A stretch of DNA of 64,000 nt from positions 186,001-250,000 of the forward strand of contig NZ_PRLD01000001.1 in NCBI RefSeq assembly GCF_003287405.1. Reading direction: 5' to 3'. Source of the stretch: Faecalibacterium prausnitzii (lineage in GTDB: Bacteria > Bacillota > Clostridia > Oscillospirales > Ruminococcaceae). The notes below the pieces were generated by a model. It was not told where the DNA came from. It saw only the letters and a list, made by a program, of their open reading frames with translations, and searched no databases. Both the position numbers and the translations under genes were made by a program. Shown here piece after piece: positions 1-7,554 of this stretch (the first letter of the stretch is position 1; the number at the start of each line of letters is the position of its first letter).

Positions 1-76
1 GTGCTGTGCCGTCCCCTTGTGGAGCGCTCGCTTCCTTTCGGAAGGTCTTGGCGGTTTGAATCAGTTTGGCGGTCAT
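1..76 (-). CDS. possible 5' end of a leftward gene, cut by the window edge
   Basis: An ATG at 76 opens a frame of 25 codons (starting MTAKLIQTAK) that leaves the window. No clear ribosome binding site precedes it and too little is visible to name it. It would be divergent from the regulator at 256 and would lie outside the phage. Confidence 0.25.
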   Translation of the reverse strand, partial: MTAKLIQTAKTFRKEASAPQGDGTA

Positions 77-189
77 TCAATTTTACTAAGCATTTTTGCT
101 TATCTTTTTGTGTTCTCATTATACTAAACACATTCCGTTAAGTCAAGAGGTTTTCAGGTAAAATCTTAAACTTTTTTGTTTATTTTCTA

Positions 190-218
190 TTGCACCTCCT
201 ATTTTTCTGTGCTATACT
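190..218 (+). promoter_or_regulatory. sigma-A type promoter
   Basis: TTGCAC, 17 bases, TATACT. It points at the regulator gene that starts at 256, giving a leader of about 30 nt. Confidence 0.6.
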
Positions 219-255
219 AGGTTCAACAAATATGTTTAAGTCAGGAGGCAATCGC

Positions 256-759
256 ATGGCAGTCGGTGACCGCATCAAACGTGCCCGCAACTTCCGAGGC
301 ATGACCCAGAAGGAACTGGGCATCGCCATCGGGTTTGAGGAGAAGAGCGCAGACATCCGCATCGCACAATACGAAAGCAACACCCGCACTCCTAAAGAAG
401 AGTTGCTCCGCAAGATTGCGGAGGTGCTGGACGTGAACTACCGTTCCCTCTATGAGCCGACCCTGTACGCCGCAGAGGATGTGATGTACACTCTGTTCGA
501 ACTGGATGAGCACTATCCCGGCACCCGGCTCTACGAGGTCACAGACACCACCGACCCGGATCTCCCTGAAAAGCACATGGCAGTCAGTTTCCGGTATCGT
601 CTGCTGGATGAGTTCTTAAAAGAGTGGCAGCTCCGTAAGAAGCAGCTCCGGGAGGGCGAGATCACCAAGGAAGAGTATCTGGAATGGAAGCTCAACTGGC
701 CTCAGACCGCCGACGGCTGCGGCCGGTACGAGCCGAAGAAAAAGTGGCGTAAAGAATAA
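256..759 (+). CDS. Xre-family helix-turn-helix regulator
   Basis: A 167-aa protein. The first 65 residues form a Cro/CI-type HTH (GMTQKELG, then IAQYESNTRTP). The rest is charged and unassigned. The ATG at 256 was chosen because AGGAGG lies just upstream; an upstream in-frame ATG has no such site. It has its own promoter and is followed by a hairpin. It sits outside the likely phage end, so it may belong to the host or to another mobile element; proteins of this design are common in Clostridial conjugative elements. Confidence 0.8.
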   Translation: MAVGDRIKRARNFRGMTQKELGIAIGFEEKSADIRIAQYESNTRTPKEELLRKIAEVLDVNYRSLYEPTLYAAEDVMYTLFELDEHYPGTRLYEVTDTTDPDLPEKHMAVSFRYRLLDEFLKEWQLRKKQLREGEITKEEYLEWKLNWPQTADGCGRYEPKKKWRKE

Positions 760-769
760 AAGACACAAA

Positions 770-808
770 AATGCCCTCCGAAAAACTTACCGTTTCTCAG
801 AGGGCATT
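770..808. terminator. hairpin terminator, probably bidirectional
   Basis: AATGCCCTC pairs with GAGGGCATT, 9 bp, just after the regulator stop. The minus-strand copy is followed by a better T-rich tract than the plus-strand copy. Confidence 0.6.
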
Positions 809-814
809 CTCATG

Positions 815-1140
815 TCTCTCTTTATGAATAATCGCCTGATAGTATCAAAGCAGTATCACAGAGCCTTTTGACTCTCAAAATATTGCATTGCATCAATACT
901 TTTCAGGGTTTGCAGATTACTCGAGCTCGATTCCGGAAAGTAGGTTTTTGGTTATACCAAGTCCATTTTTCCGGTTTTGGCGTGCATAAATTCCGTTGCT
1001 TCCATTGTGTGTTTTTGAGTGCACAATGGATTGCTGTCAAATTGCTGTCACGGGTCTTTGGCTATCTATCAAGTGGTTCATTCAGGTGTTAGGTACATTA
1101 TTATAATACACCTGTTTGCAAGAAGCGTCAATGGGCATAG
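815..1140. other. non-coding stretch, likely left prophage junction (att region)
   Basis: No convincing gene is present. The stretch holds an inverted repeat (CCATTGTG at 1002-1009 with CACAATGG at 1022-1029) and a tandem decamer beside it. Such short repeats often flank phage attachment sites as integrase arm sites. The integrase lies at the other end of the element, so one att site is expected here. No core can be fixed because the right end is outside the window. Confidence 0.4.
1030..1050. repeat. tandem decamer ATTGCTGTCA
   Basis: Two exact copies, at 1030-1039 and 1041-1050, with an 11-bp period. Possibly integrase arm-binding sites. Confidence 0.4.
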
Positions 1141-1145
1141 AAAAA

Positions 1146-1170
1146 GAGGGCAGCTTTACGCTGTCCCCTC
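1146..1170 (-). terminator. terminator after the Xre gene at 1173
   Basis: A GC-rich stem around a TTTAC loop, followed on the minus strand by a run of Ts. Confidence 0.55.
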
Positions 1171-1172
1171 TC

Positions 1173-1445
1173 TCACTCGCCATCTTTCCTTTGGTCTGCC
1201 ACAGGCTTCTCAAAGCCAGTCCGGTTTCGTACCCGCGGTTCAGGATTTGGTTCCCGGACCAATATCTCGGTCGGGCTACAGTCTAGCGCTTCGCAAATGA
1301 GGTCTAAGTGATTCAGATTCATTCGTTCGGCGATTTCGTTGTAGTAATCGCTGATCGTAGTGGGGCGAATACCCGTGGCGCGTGCCAGATCTGCTTGTGT
1401 CCATTTCAGCTCGCCTAGCCTCTTGGACAGTAAAATTCTAATCAT
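1173..1445 (-). CDS. small Cro/CI-type (YozG-like) DNA-binding protein
   Basis: A 90-aa protein with a complete HTH in residues 1-65 (LSKRLGELKWTQADLARATG, then TISDYYNEIAERM and LDLICEALDCSPTEIL). This matches the short regulators found in many Clostridial phages. It has its own terminators on both sides and an inverted repeat resembling an operator upstream (around 1476-1495), so it is probably transcribed alone and may act in the lysogen. It is the leftmost phage gene. Confidence 0.75.
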   Translation of the reverse strand: MIRILLSKRLGELKWTQADLARATGIRPTTISDYYNEIAERMNLNHLDLICEALDCSPTEILVREPNPEPRVRNRTGFEKPVADQRKDGE

Positions 1446-1552
1446 ATTCTCGCTCGCTCCTTACAATAAAAGATAACTTTTTCCACTGGAAAAGTCAGGA
1501 AAATGTTAGATTATCACGAATCTTGTTATTTTTTATCGTAAAAAAGTAAAAA

Positions 1553-1602
1553 ACACCCCCGTTACCCATCAGACTATAAGTCGAAGTGGGTAACGGGGGT
1601 GT
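1553..1602 (-). terminator. strong terminator of the late operon
   Basis: A 16-bp perfect stem (ACACCCCCGTTACCCA with its complement) starts two bases after the last lysis gene and is followed on the minus strand by TTTTTTAC. Confidence 0.85.
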
Positions 1603-1604
1603 AA

Positions 1605-1997
1605 TCATTTGCTCCGAGTATTCAGGTCGGCAAGCTGGCGTTGGTCGGATTCCCTATATCGCTCATCCACACCTTCCAGATGTGCAAGGCTTCTTTTCAG
1701 TTCTCCATTCCAATAAATCTGACCCGTTTCGGTCTCCATTCGCTCAATGCCGGCACAAATGCAGGATAGCAGGTCAAATGTAGCCTTTCGGCTGTCCATC
1801 TGCAAAATATACCGTTCTCGGCGCTGCTCATCGTCCTTTTCGCGTTTCTTTGCGGCACGATCAGCAGCTCCCTTGATAAGGATTTGATTCACAGCAAAAC
1901 TAATCGCTCCACCCAGAAGTGTTCCAAGAAAAGCAACTACCGCTAAAAGCCACGCCGGAACGGCGACAGTGACTGTTTCAGCTGTCTCTGCAAGCAC
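1605..1997 (-). CDS. membrane-anchored phage protein of the lysis module
   Basis: A 130-aa protein with one transmembrane helix near residues 14-36 (AWLLAVVAFLGTLLGGAISF), then a charged coiled-coil-like stretch (RAAKKREKDDEQRRERY). The start is GTG at 1997, with AGGAGG seven bases upstream. It is the last gene of the late operon, after holin and endolysin, so a lysis-accessory role is likely, but no family is recognised. Confidence 0.6.
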   Translation of the reverse strand: MLAETAETVTVAVPAWLLAVVAFLGTLLGGAISFAVNQILIKGAADRAAKKREKDDEQRRERYILQMDSRKATFDLLSCICAGIERMETETGQIYWNGELKRSLAHLEGVDERYRESDQRQLADLNTRSK

Positions 1998-2010
1998 CTA
2001 CATCCTCCTT

Positions 2011-2094
2011 TCAGTCCTCCGGCTGTGTCAGCAATTCGATCCATCTCGTTACGGGAAGACGATCCAAGAGCCAATTCACAAGCCGCTTAAGCAT
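2011..2094 (-). CDS. 27-aa peptide between holin and the last lysis gene
   Basis: The ATG at 2094 overlaps the holin stop and has GGAGGT eight bases upstream. The peptide (MLKRLVNWLLDRLPVTRWIE...) is amphipathic with many Leu, Trp and Arg residues. Overlap and ribosome site suggest translation coupled to the holin. The function is unknown; a membrane-active lysis peptide would fit the position. Confidence 0.4.
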   Translation of the reverse strand: MLKRLVNWLLDRLPVTRWIELLTQPED

Positions 2095-2395
2095 TCTTCA
2101 GCACCTCCAGCCCAGACTTTGCAGCGTTAAACGATGTCTGGACTGCTTTGCGAATTAAGTCGTCCGTCACAAGGAAGCGAATCGGTGCAGGCACCTTTTC
2201 GCGCAGCCAAGACACAACAACCGCAAGGCGCGCCTCGCCCAGTTTGGTACCAACGAACTCCTTCTCCGCTTTGGAGATAGCATCGATTGCCCACTCGATC
2301 AGAAGCGCCTTATAGCCGAAGCGAATCGCCACGACGGACAGAACTGCCATAATCAGAATCACGATACAGGCGGTAACAATATTCATAACGCTCAT
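2087..2395 (-). CDS. phage holin, LLH (superfamily 6) type
   Basis: A 102-aa protein with one N-terminal membrane helix (residues 5-27), then a helical cytoplasmic part (KAEKEFVGTKLGEARLAVVV, WLREKVPAPIRFLVTDDLIRKAVQ). This arrangement is that of the phage holin LLH family. It lies directly downstream of the endolysin, as usual. It is expected to form membrane lesions that release or activate the endolysin. Confidence 0.8.
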   Translation of the reverse strand: MSVMNIVTACIVILIMAVLSVVAIRFGYKALLIEWAIDAISKAEKEFVGTKLGEARLAVVVSWLREKVPAPIRFLVTDDLIRKAVQTSFNAAKSGLEVLKNA

Positions 2396-2414
2396 AGATT
2401 ATAACCCCTTTCTC

Positions 2415-3086
2415 TCAAAGCAGCTTAGCGAGAGCCACCTTTGTCTTTGCTCCAGCAATGCCATCAGCTGTCAGACCGTGAGCACTCTGGAACTCCTTGA
2501 CTGTTTTTTCGGTATTCGCCCCGAAGATACCGTCCTTGTCGATTCCCAGTGCACCCTGCAGCACCGAATTGTACAAGCGCTGCGGGAAGCCGCTGGTGGA
2601 CTTTTTCAGGTTGCTGGGTCCGAAAAGTTCTGCGACCCAGTTGGACGTGTATGCAGTAGAGCCTGCCACATTCGGGATGCCTGCGTACTGATGCACCGAT
2701 ACATACCCAGTAGAAATATCGTTGATGCGAATTTCCCAATGCAGGTGACTTCCGGTGCTGTGGCCGGTGCTGCCCTCAACACCAATCAGATCTCCCGGTT
2801 TCAGCTTCTGCCCAACGGCCACGTTGATTTTGGACAGATGCCCAAAATACATATAGTAGGCAGTGCTGCCGATACGAACCACAACACGTTGGCCAAAACC
2901 TTTCTTCGGAAGCGTTGCACACTCCCATCCAGCACGAATAACCGTACCGTAAACCGGGCAATAGATGCTTTTGTCTCCAATGCCCACGAGATCATATCCT
3001 TGGTGATATGTACCGTTTGCTCGCAGGTTTCGGTATGCCTGCGACACTCTGAAAGTGCCCTTATACGGAGAAATCAAAAAATCCAC
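2415..3086 (-). CDS. endolysin: M23 metallopeptidase with peptidoglycan-binding domain
   Basis: About 223 aa. The N-terminal M23 domain has the zinc-binding signature: HQGYD (the HxxxD motif) and HLHWEI, with YFGHL between. The C-terminal 65 residues form a PG_binding_1 domain (LGIDKDGIFGANTEKTVKEF, GLTADGIAGAKT). I chose GTG at 3086 (VDFLISPYKG) because upstream codons run through a transcription terminator and the previous gene. An ATG at 3140 would add a hydrophobic but probably untranslated leader. Confidence 0.85.
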   Translation of the reverse strand: MDFLISPYKGTFRVSQAYRNLRANGTYHQGYDLVGIGDKSIYCPVYGTVIRAGWECATLPKKGFGQRVVVRIGSTAYYMYFGHLSKINVAVGQKLKPGDLIGVEGSTGHSTGSHLHWEIRINDISTGYVSVHQYAGIPNVAGSTAYTSNWVAELFGPSNLKKSTSGFPQRLYNSVLQGALGIDKDGIFGANTEKTVKEFQSAHGLTADGIAGAKTKVALAKLL

Positions 3087-3103
3087 CTCTATTCCAAACA
3101 AAA

Positions 3104-3130
3104 AAGCCGCGCTGACCATCAGCACGGCTT
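3104..3130 (-). terminator. hairpin upstream of the endolysin
   Basis: AAGCCG...GCTGA pairs with TCAGC...CGGCTT, followed on the minus strand by six Ts. It lies inside the late operon between two small genes and the endolysin, so it may only attenuate lysis-gene transcription. Confidence 0.6.
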
Positions 3131-3133
3131 CTC

Positions 3134-3289
3134 TCAACACTTTATAGCATCGTATTCGGCTTGCAGGATTGCTCTCTGCTCACCATAATTTTCAGGCTCT
3201 TCTCCTGTTTCAGCTGAAATGTCCTCCCAGCAATCCAGAAGATGAACCGCCGATGCTAACAGAACTTCGAGCTTTTGTTCTCGGCTCAA
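3134..3289 (-). CDS. small acidic protein, 51 aa
   Basis: Starts at TTG 3289 with GGAAGGT upstream and ends just before the hairpin at 3104-3130. The sequence is helical and acidic (SREQKLEVLLASAVHLLDCW). It is the last gene of the fibre block before the lysis genes. No family recognised. Confidence 0.5.
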   Translation of the reverse strand: MSREQKLEVLLASAVHLLDCWEDISAETGEEPENYGEQRAILQAEYDAIKC

Positions 3290-3305
3290 ATAAAAGCACC
3301 TTCCA

Positions 3306-3446
3306 TCAGGATTCCTTCGGTCGCGGACCGCAGATACGCAAGGCCTGCGCCTTGGTCAACTCGCCCTCGTCAACCTTTTCCCACACGCCTGCAGCGGTGA
3401 TCTTCTTCATGCGGTACATAGTGCGATAAAACTGTTCCTTGCCCAT
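3306..3446 (-). CDS. small basic protein, 46 aa
   Basis: MGKEQFYRTMYRMKKITAAG... The start overlaps the stop of the preceding gene (TAATG), indicating coupled translation. The second half (VDEGELTKAQALRICGPRPK) resembles small late proteins that follow fibre genes in Clostridial phages (XkdX-like in position, not in a motif I can confirm). Confidence 0.55.
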   Translation of the reverse strand: MGKEQFYRTMYRMKKITAAGVWEKVDEGELTKAQALRICGPRPKES

Positions 3447-3778
3447 TACAGCTCACCTCCCATAAACAGAGTTTCCAGCACGCTCACACGCTCTTCCAGA
3501 GAGGGCGCAGCTTCATCAGCGGTCGTCCATGCTTCTGCATAGACCCACCAATCATCAGCCGCCGCCGTGATGCTTTCCACGGTTTCCTCTGCATAATCGG
3601 AACCCAACTTGCAAAGAGCCGTGGTGCACTCCCACGAAGTACCGCCCTGCTCTCCTTCGGGAGCCTCGGTTCGTACCTCATGAGCGTCCTTACGCAGGTA
3701 CAGCCAAGCCGTACCGTCCGGCAGTTTTTCCAGCGTTACCGCCTGCGGATTATGGTCAAGGTTCTCGGTAAAAATCAT
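3446..3778 (-). CDS. 110-aa acidic protein downstream of the DGR reverse transcriptase
   Basis: Overlaps the reverse-transcriptase stop by four bases. Trp-rich and acidic (DGTAWLYLRKDAHEV, AADDWWVYAEAWTTAD) with a short coiled coil at the end (LEERVSVLETLFM). Known DGR accessory proteins (Avd) are basic helical bundles; this protein is acidic and does not look like one. It may be a tail-tip or chaperone protein; the function is not assigned. Confidence 0.55.
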   Translation of the reverse strand: MIFTENLDHNPQAVTLEKLPDGTAWLYLRKDAHEVRTEAPEGEQGGTSWECTTALCKLGSDYAEETVESITAAADDWWVYAEAWTTADEAAPSLEERVSVLETLFMGGEL

Positions 3779-5019
3779 GCTGCTATCCTCACTTTCTTCA
3801 TTGCATTTCTTTGTGTCGTTACGCGGATTGCTACTTTTGCGGCCGTGAACAGCTTTTTCTGTTTTAGGGCTTCGCTGATTGCACGAGATTTTGTCCAGTC
3901 AAAATAGCCGTTATAGCTGACCAGCTTGTATGACCGCCAGACCGGCACATATCCATTTCGTGAAACATCAGCCTTGGCTCGAATGTACTGCCGCCGAGCC
4001 CTCAGAAAAATTCGGGGGCGTATCGTGGTGTAGGTACGGTGCATCACATAGCCAGCCATATCCAAACCCGGGCATCCTTTTGCCGCTCCCGTTAGGTGTC
4101 TGCGTTGATGCTCTTCAGCGGCGCTAAGGAAGTCAACACGAACCCACTCGTTTTTTATTGTCAATCCCAGTTCGGTCAGCGCCCACTTAGTCAATTTTCG
4201 GGCTGCGCTCTGTATGTCAGCCCATCGCCGGCCAAACAAAACAAGGTCATCCATATAGCTACCGCTGCGGATCACGAATCGCGTGGATGCTCCACGGCGA
4301 ATCTTTGCATAACTCATGACCTTGACCAGCATATAGCTGGCAACAAGGTTAAAAAGCCACGCTTCAAGATAGCCGCCGATAAGCAATCCCTCACCAGGAG
4401 CCATTGCTAAAAGACATTTGACAACAGCCAGAAGCCATGTTGCTCCCGGGATTTCTTTCTGCAGGATCTTCATCACAAGTTCCTGTTTTGTGTGGGCGTA
4501 TGCCCCCTGCACATCCAGCTTTATTGCATACTGTATGCCAAGACTTTTTCTGCGAAGCCAACGCTCGACTTGACGTTTCAAAGCGATTTGTCCCTTGCCG
4601 GGAATGCTGGCAAATTGATACGGCAACAGTTTTGCCTGAAGCAACGGGCGAAGTCCAAGTACCGCCAAATGCCCAAAAGCTTGGTGCATTGGGCAGCAGT
4701 TAGACAGTTCCCGCCGTTTCATGCTGATTCCATCAATTCTGTAGAACACGCTCACAGGGTCAAGATCAAGGTCGTCTGTTTCTCCGTCCAACAAATCTTC
4801 TATCCGTTGCTCCATTTCAAGAGCAATCCCATTTACGGCTTCTAAACGCGGGTTCCAGTCGTTTACGCGGGCGGCGCTCGATAGTTGTGCACGGCTTACA
4901 CCTCCATATTTTTCCACCGTAGCGAGGTAATCCCGGCGGAACCATTTCTTATCAAAAGCTTCAAGGACAGCACGCTCGCACATTTCATGATTGAGCGACA
5001 AGTACCTCTTTGTTTTCAT
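3775..5019 (-). CDS. reverse transcriptase of a diversity-generating retroelement
   Basis: 414 aa from ATG 5019, which has GGAGG ten bases upstream. The catalytic YMDDLVLFG motif is present in the second half; motif A reads IKLDVQGAYAHT, and IPGKGQ is the fingers motif seen in DGR-type enzymes. It copies the template-repeat RNA with errors at adenines, and the cDNA replaces the variable repeat of the fibre gene. One oddity: where DGR enzymes usually have IGxxxSQ in motif 4, this reads IGGYLEAW. The template and variable repeats lie directly upstream. No Avd-like gene was found nearby. Confidence 0.9.
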   Translation of the reverse strand: MKTKRYLSLNHEMCERAVLEAFDKKWFRRDYLATVEKYGGVSRAQLSSAARVNDWNPRLEAVNGIALEMEQRIEDLLDGETDDLDLDPVSVFYRIDGISMKRRELSNCCPMHQAFGHLAVLGLRPLLQAKLLPYQFASIPGKGQIALKRQVERWLRRKSLGIQYAIKLDVQGAYAHTKQELVMKILQKEIPGATWLLAVVKCLLAMAPGEGLLIGGYLEAWLFNLVASYMLVKVMSYAKIRRGASTRFVIRSGSYMDDLVLFGRRWADIQSAARKLTKWALTELGLTIKNEWVRVDFLSAAEEHQRRHLTGAAKGCPGLDMAGYVMHRTYTTIRPRIFLRARRQYIRAKADVSRNGYVPVWRSYKLVSYNGYFDWTKSRAISEALKQKKLFTAAKVAIRVTTQRNAMKKVRIAA

Positions 5020-5262
5020 ATCCTTAAAGCCTCCAAACTTGCTGATGTTCAACGGATTTCGGTTGCCGCTTCTGGCCTTAAATCAGGCAAAACGGATTTC
5101 TACTACTCACCGCCACGCAGTCCCAAAAACTGCGGCCACGCTCTCACCAATGCGTCCGTATATCTCGAAACGCTCAGCTGCATGGTGTCGGTATAACATG
5201 ATCTTAGTGGTCAAGCCACAGGCGCAATGAAACGCTTATGCCCTTTTGAGGGCTATTTATCA

Positions 5263-5412
5263 TCAGCATTCCGGGGCACGCCGTTCCAGTTCGAGTTCGC
5301 CGGGGAATTGTTGCCATTCGCGCAAGGCAGGCCGCAGTTAGCACCGTCATCAAGGTTGCCACCGCGCCACGGGGCGTACAGGCCAGCCGAACTGGGCGAA
5401 TTAAACGCAGCC
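5263..5412 (-). repeat. DGR template repeat (TR)
   Basis: 150 bp between target gene and reverse transcriptase. Aligned without gaps to 5558-5707 (offset 295), it differs at 22 positions. Every difference is a T on the plus strand of the TR, i.e. an adenine in the coding sense; 22 of its 25 such adenines are changed and no other base is. Read in the target frame it encodes the asparagine-rich (AAY/AAC) variable codons expected of a TR, e.g. ANGNNSPANSNWNG. Confidence 0.97.
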
Positions 5413-5444
5413 ACACGCCGCTTCATTGCTCCATAAAATAATCG

Positions 5445-5476
5445 GCTTGCGCCGATGGTAAACCATCGGCGCAAGC
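5445..5476 (-). terminator. 14-bp hairpin between variable and template repeat
   Basis: GCTTGCGCCGATGG pairs perfectly with its complement around a 4-base loop. On the minus strand an AT-rich tract follows. It may end the target-gene mRNA, or set the 5' end or a folded domain of the TR RNA. Confidence 0.6.
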
Positions 5477-5515
5477 TGGGAAACGTGAACGGGGATTAGG
5501 GGGTTACACCCCCTC

Positions 5516-5534
5516 TATGTGCCTACGGCACATA
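5516..5534. promoter_or_regulatory. short hairpin/cruciform next to the variable repeat
   Basis: TATGTGCC pairs with GGCACATA around a 3-base loop, one base beyond the target stop codon. In studied DGRs (Bordetella phage BPP-1 and relatives), a short inverted repeat just after the variable repeat promotes homing. The position and size here fit that role. Confidence 0.65.
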
Positions 5535-5535
5535 T

Positions 5536-7263
5536 TCACCCTCTCTTTTTGCCCGAGCCAGCAAGCCGGGGCACGCCGCACCAGTCCGAGCTCGCCGGGG
5601 AAACGCAGCCAAACGCGCAAGGCAGGCCGCAGCCAGCACCGTCACCAAGGCCGCCACCGCGCCACGGGGCGGACAGGCCAGCCGAACCGGGCGAAAAAAA
5701 CGCAGCCCGTACATAGGTGGAACCGCTGCCATTGAACTTTTCATACATCATGGCTTCCGCGCCCAACTTGCCCAGCTTACGGATATAGTGCCACGACCAA
5801 GCTACCTTGTCGTTCAGGTCGAAGGAGCCAGTCTGGGCATAGTCAGAAGAAATAGAACCGACCTGCTTTTCACCGCTCTTGCAGGAGAACACGTCATAGT
5901 GCCAGTGGTCATCATCCACGATGCTGGCCTTCCACAGAGGGTCAAGCTGTTCGATGTAGGCACCAATCTGCATCTCGATTCCAGCCACGCGATACGGATA
6001 TTTGCCGTTGGTCAGACTCCCGCGGCATCCATCGCTATGACCCGGCACGCACTCTGTCGTGCCGGACTCCCACGGCATAGTAGATACCAGCATCGTGGTC
6101 GTAGTGTTGATGGGAGCGTCCAGTTCAAGGTTCAAAGCCGCATACTCGGTGTCGTTCACGGTCACATTGGTAATGCTGGAAATCTTTGCCCAGCTGAAGA
6201 TATTGTGATTGTAGTCCGCGTTGCGGTCTGTCCCTGTATTCTCGCCACGCTCACCCATACACACAGCAGAGCCCACGAGGAAATTTGCCCCCTGTGCTTT
6301 CGTCACAAGCACACGCTTTACGCTGGTTTCTGCCGCAGCGAGGGTGTACTGGGAATAGTAGGCCGTGCAGCCCTCCAGTTTTCCGCTGTTGCTCAGCGTC
6401 CAATGGCGCAGCCGCCACTGAGCCAGAACATACTGCTGGTCGCAGTCAGTCCACAGGGCATCATAAGCAGTGATTTTACGAGCCAGAGGGATAGCGGCGT
6501 TGGCGCTTGTCCACGGCATCGGGGGCAGTCCAGCACCGCTGGTCATGCCGCCCTTGGAATTTTTACCGCCGTAGAAAGCAGGATGCCATGTCAGCCAGCG
6601 GCGGCTCTTATCCGGGGCTACATCACCAGCCATAGGTTCATAACCGCCACCGGAGAAGGTGCGCCAGCTGTTATAGATGTAGGCGCCATCCTCCCACTCC
6701 TTCAGCATCAAGGACAGAGCGAAGCAGTAAACGGGTGCGGTTTCGCCGGAAAGGTCAAACCCGGTTTCACCCTCAACTGCCAGCACGTTCATGGTGCCAT
6801 CTTCCAAGGACAGCGCATTGGCGCGAATGTACCATGTGAAAGGATCCTCTTCCGACCAGTCTGCGGTTTCCGGGCTGGTGTCAGTCAGAAGCGGAGCCGC
6901 TTCACGCCCGTCTGCCAGATCATCCAGCGGGGTGCCGGTGTAATCACCACTCACATCATCACTGTAGAAGCGAACGGTGTAGGTTTTGCTGCGAGCGCTC
7001 TCTGCGAGCATTTTCGCAAAGCGTTCCAGGCGCTGATACTTCGTCACGCCATCACCGGCAGACAGCGGCCACCAGCTCCAGAAGATTTCTGTGGTATTTT
7101 TGCCATCCAGCAGACCGCGGAATGTTGCATCCACGAATTCCGCGCCGGCAGTACCAGCAGCAATGCCTGCCAAAATGTCATTTTGGCGTTTCATCTGAGC
7201 GACCAGTTCCAGACCGGTTTCGTCGCTCATAGGATGATTGATAAGTTCCCATGTGTCAGCCAT
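5536..7263 (-). CDS. DGR target: variable tail-fibre protein with C-type-lectin-like end
   Basis: 575 aa. The N-terminal part (HPMSDETGLELVAQMKRQND) looks like a virion attachment region. The C-terminal ~180 residues have the look of a DGR C-lectin fold (NDKVAWSWHYIRKLGKLG, then SPGSAGLSAPWRGG and GLPCAFG). Residues from about 519 to 568 are encoded by the variable repeat, followed by only seven constant residues. Compared with the template, 13 residues have changed (mostly Asn to Phe, Gly, Cys, Val, Ser, Asp or Leu). It is the likely receptor-binding protein. It lies downstream of the small tail proteins and upstream of TR and reverse transcriptase. Confidence 0.9.
   Translation of the reverse strand: MADTWELINHPMSDETGLELVAQMKRQNDILAGIAAGTAGAEFVDATFRGLLDGKNTTEIFWSWWPLSAGDGVTKYQRLERFAKMLAESARSKTYTVRFYSDDVSGDYTGTPLDDLADGREAAPLLTDTSPETADWSEEDPFTWYIRANALSLEDGTMNVLAVEGETGFDLSGETAPVYCFALSLMLKEWEDGAYIYNSWRTFSGGGYEPMAGDVAPDKSRRWLTWHPAFYGGKNSKGGMTSGAGLPPMPWTSANAAIPLARKITAYDALWTDCDQQYVLAQWRLRHWTLSNSGKLEGCTAYYSQYTLAAAETSVKRVLVTKAQGANFLVGSAVCMGERGENTGTDRNADYNHNIFSWAKISSITNVTVNDTEYAALNLELDAPINTTTTMLVSTMPWESGTTECVPGHSDGCRGSLTNGKYPYRVAGIEMQIGAYIEQLDPLWKASIVDDDHWHYDVFSCKSGEKQVGSISSDYAQTGSFDLNDKVAWSWHYIRKLGKLGAEAMMYEKFNGSGSTYVRAAFFSPGSAGLSAPWRGGGLGDGAGCGLPCAFGCVSPASSDWCGVPRLAGSGKKRG
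5558..5707 (-). repeat. DGR variable repeat (VR)
   Basis: The copy of the template repeat inside the 3' end of the target gene. All 22 differences from the template fall at template adenines (coding sense). The flanks diverge immediately outside 5558 and 5707. Confidence 0.97.
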
Positions 7264-7278
7264 TTCTTATACCCCCTT

Positions 7279-7542
7279 TTAGGTGCTTTTCTTGATGAAA
7301 AACGACAGCCGGCCGCTCTCGTCCGGGCCAAGTGCATAGCTTGCAGAAGCAGCGCTTGCCGCAGCCTGCTGGGCCGCAGCCGTCGTCTTGTTCAGCAGAT
7401 CCTTCGATGTCTCGGCAGCGGCCTTGCTGGTCTCTGCACTATCTTTCGCCGCATCCGCAACAGCTTTTGTCTGACTATACAGTTCATCCAATTTTGCTGC
7501 TGATTTCCTGCGGGCGATTGCGTAGGTCAAAATATCAATCAT
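7279..7542 (-). CDS. 87-aa coiled-coil tail protein
   Basis: Alanine-rich heptad-like helix (KAVADAAKDSAETSKAAAETS) ending in ALGPDESGRLSFFIKKS. The same end motif closes the 195-aa protein at 7809. It probably forms a trimeric stalk or an assembly part of the fibre encoded next to it. Confidence 0.6.
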   Translation of the reverse strand: MIDILTYAIARRKSAAKLDELYSQTKAVADAAKDSAETSKAAAETSKDLLNKTTAAAQQAAASAASASYALGPDESGRLSFFIKKST

Positions 7543-7554
7543 ACGCCACCATCC

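Noticed and set aside
868-1300. Two plus-strand frames in the left junction
   Set aside because: No ribosome site, no domain, and the second runs into the terminator and Xre gene.
3169-3429. 86-aa plus-strand frame upstream of the endolysin
   Set aside because: Two small minus-strand genes with ribosome sites and coupled starts explain this stretch better.
5204-5416. A 70-aa leftward frame over the template repeat
   Set aside because: The template repeat is copied as RNA; the frame has no proper ribosome site and simply follows the TR composition in a frame other than the target's.
5788-7503. A long plus-strand frame opposite the DGR target
   Set aside because: It mirrors the codon bias of the real minus-strand gene, whose domains, repeats and operon fit are clear.
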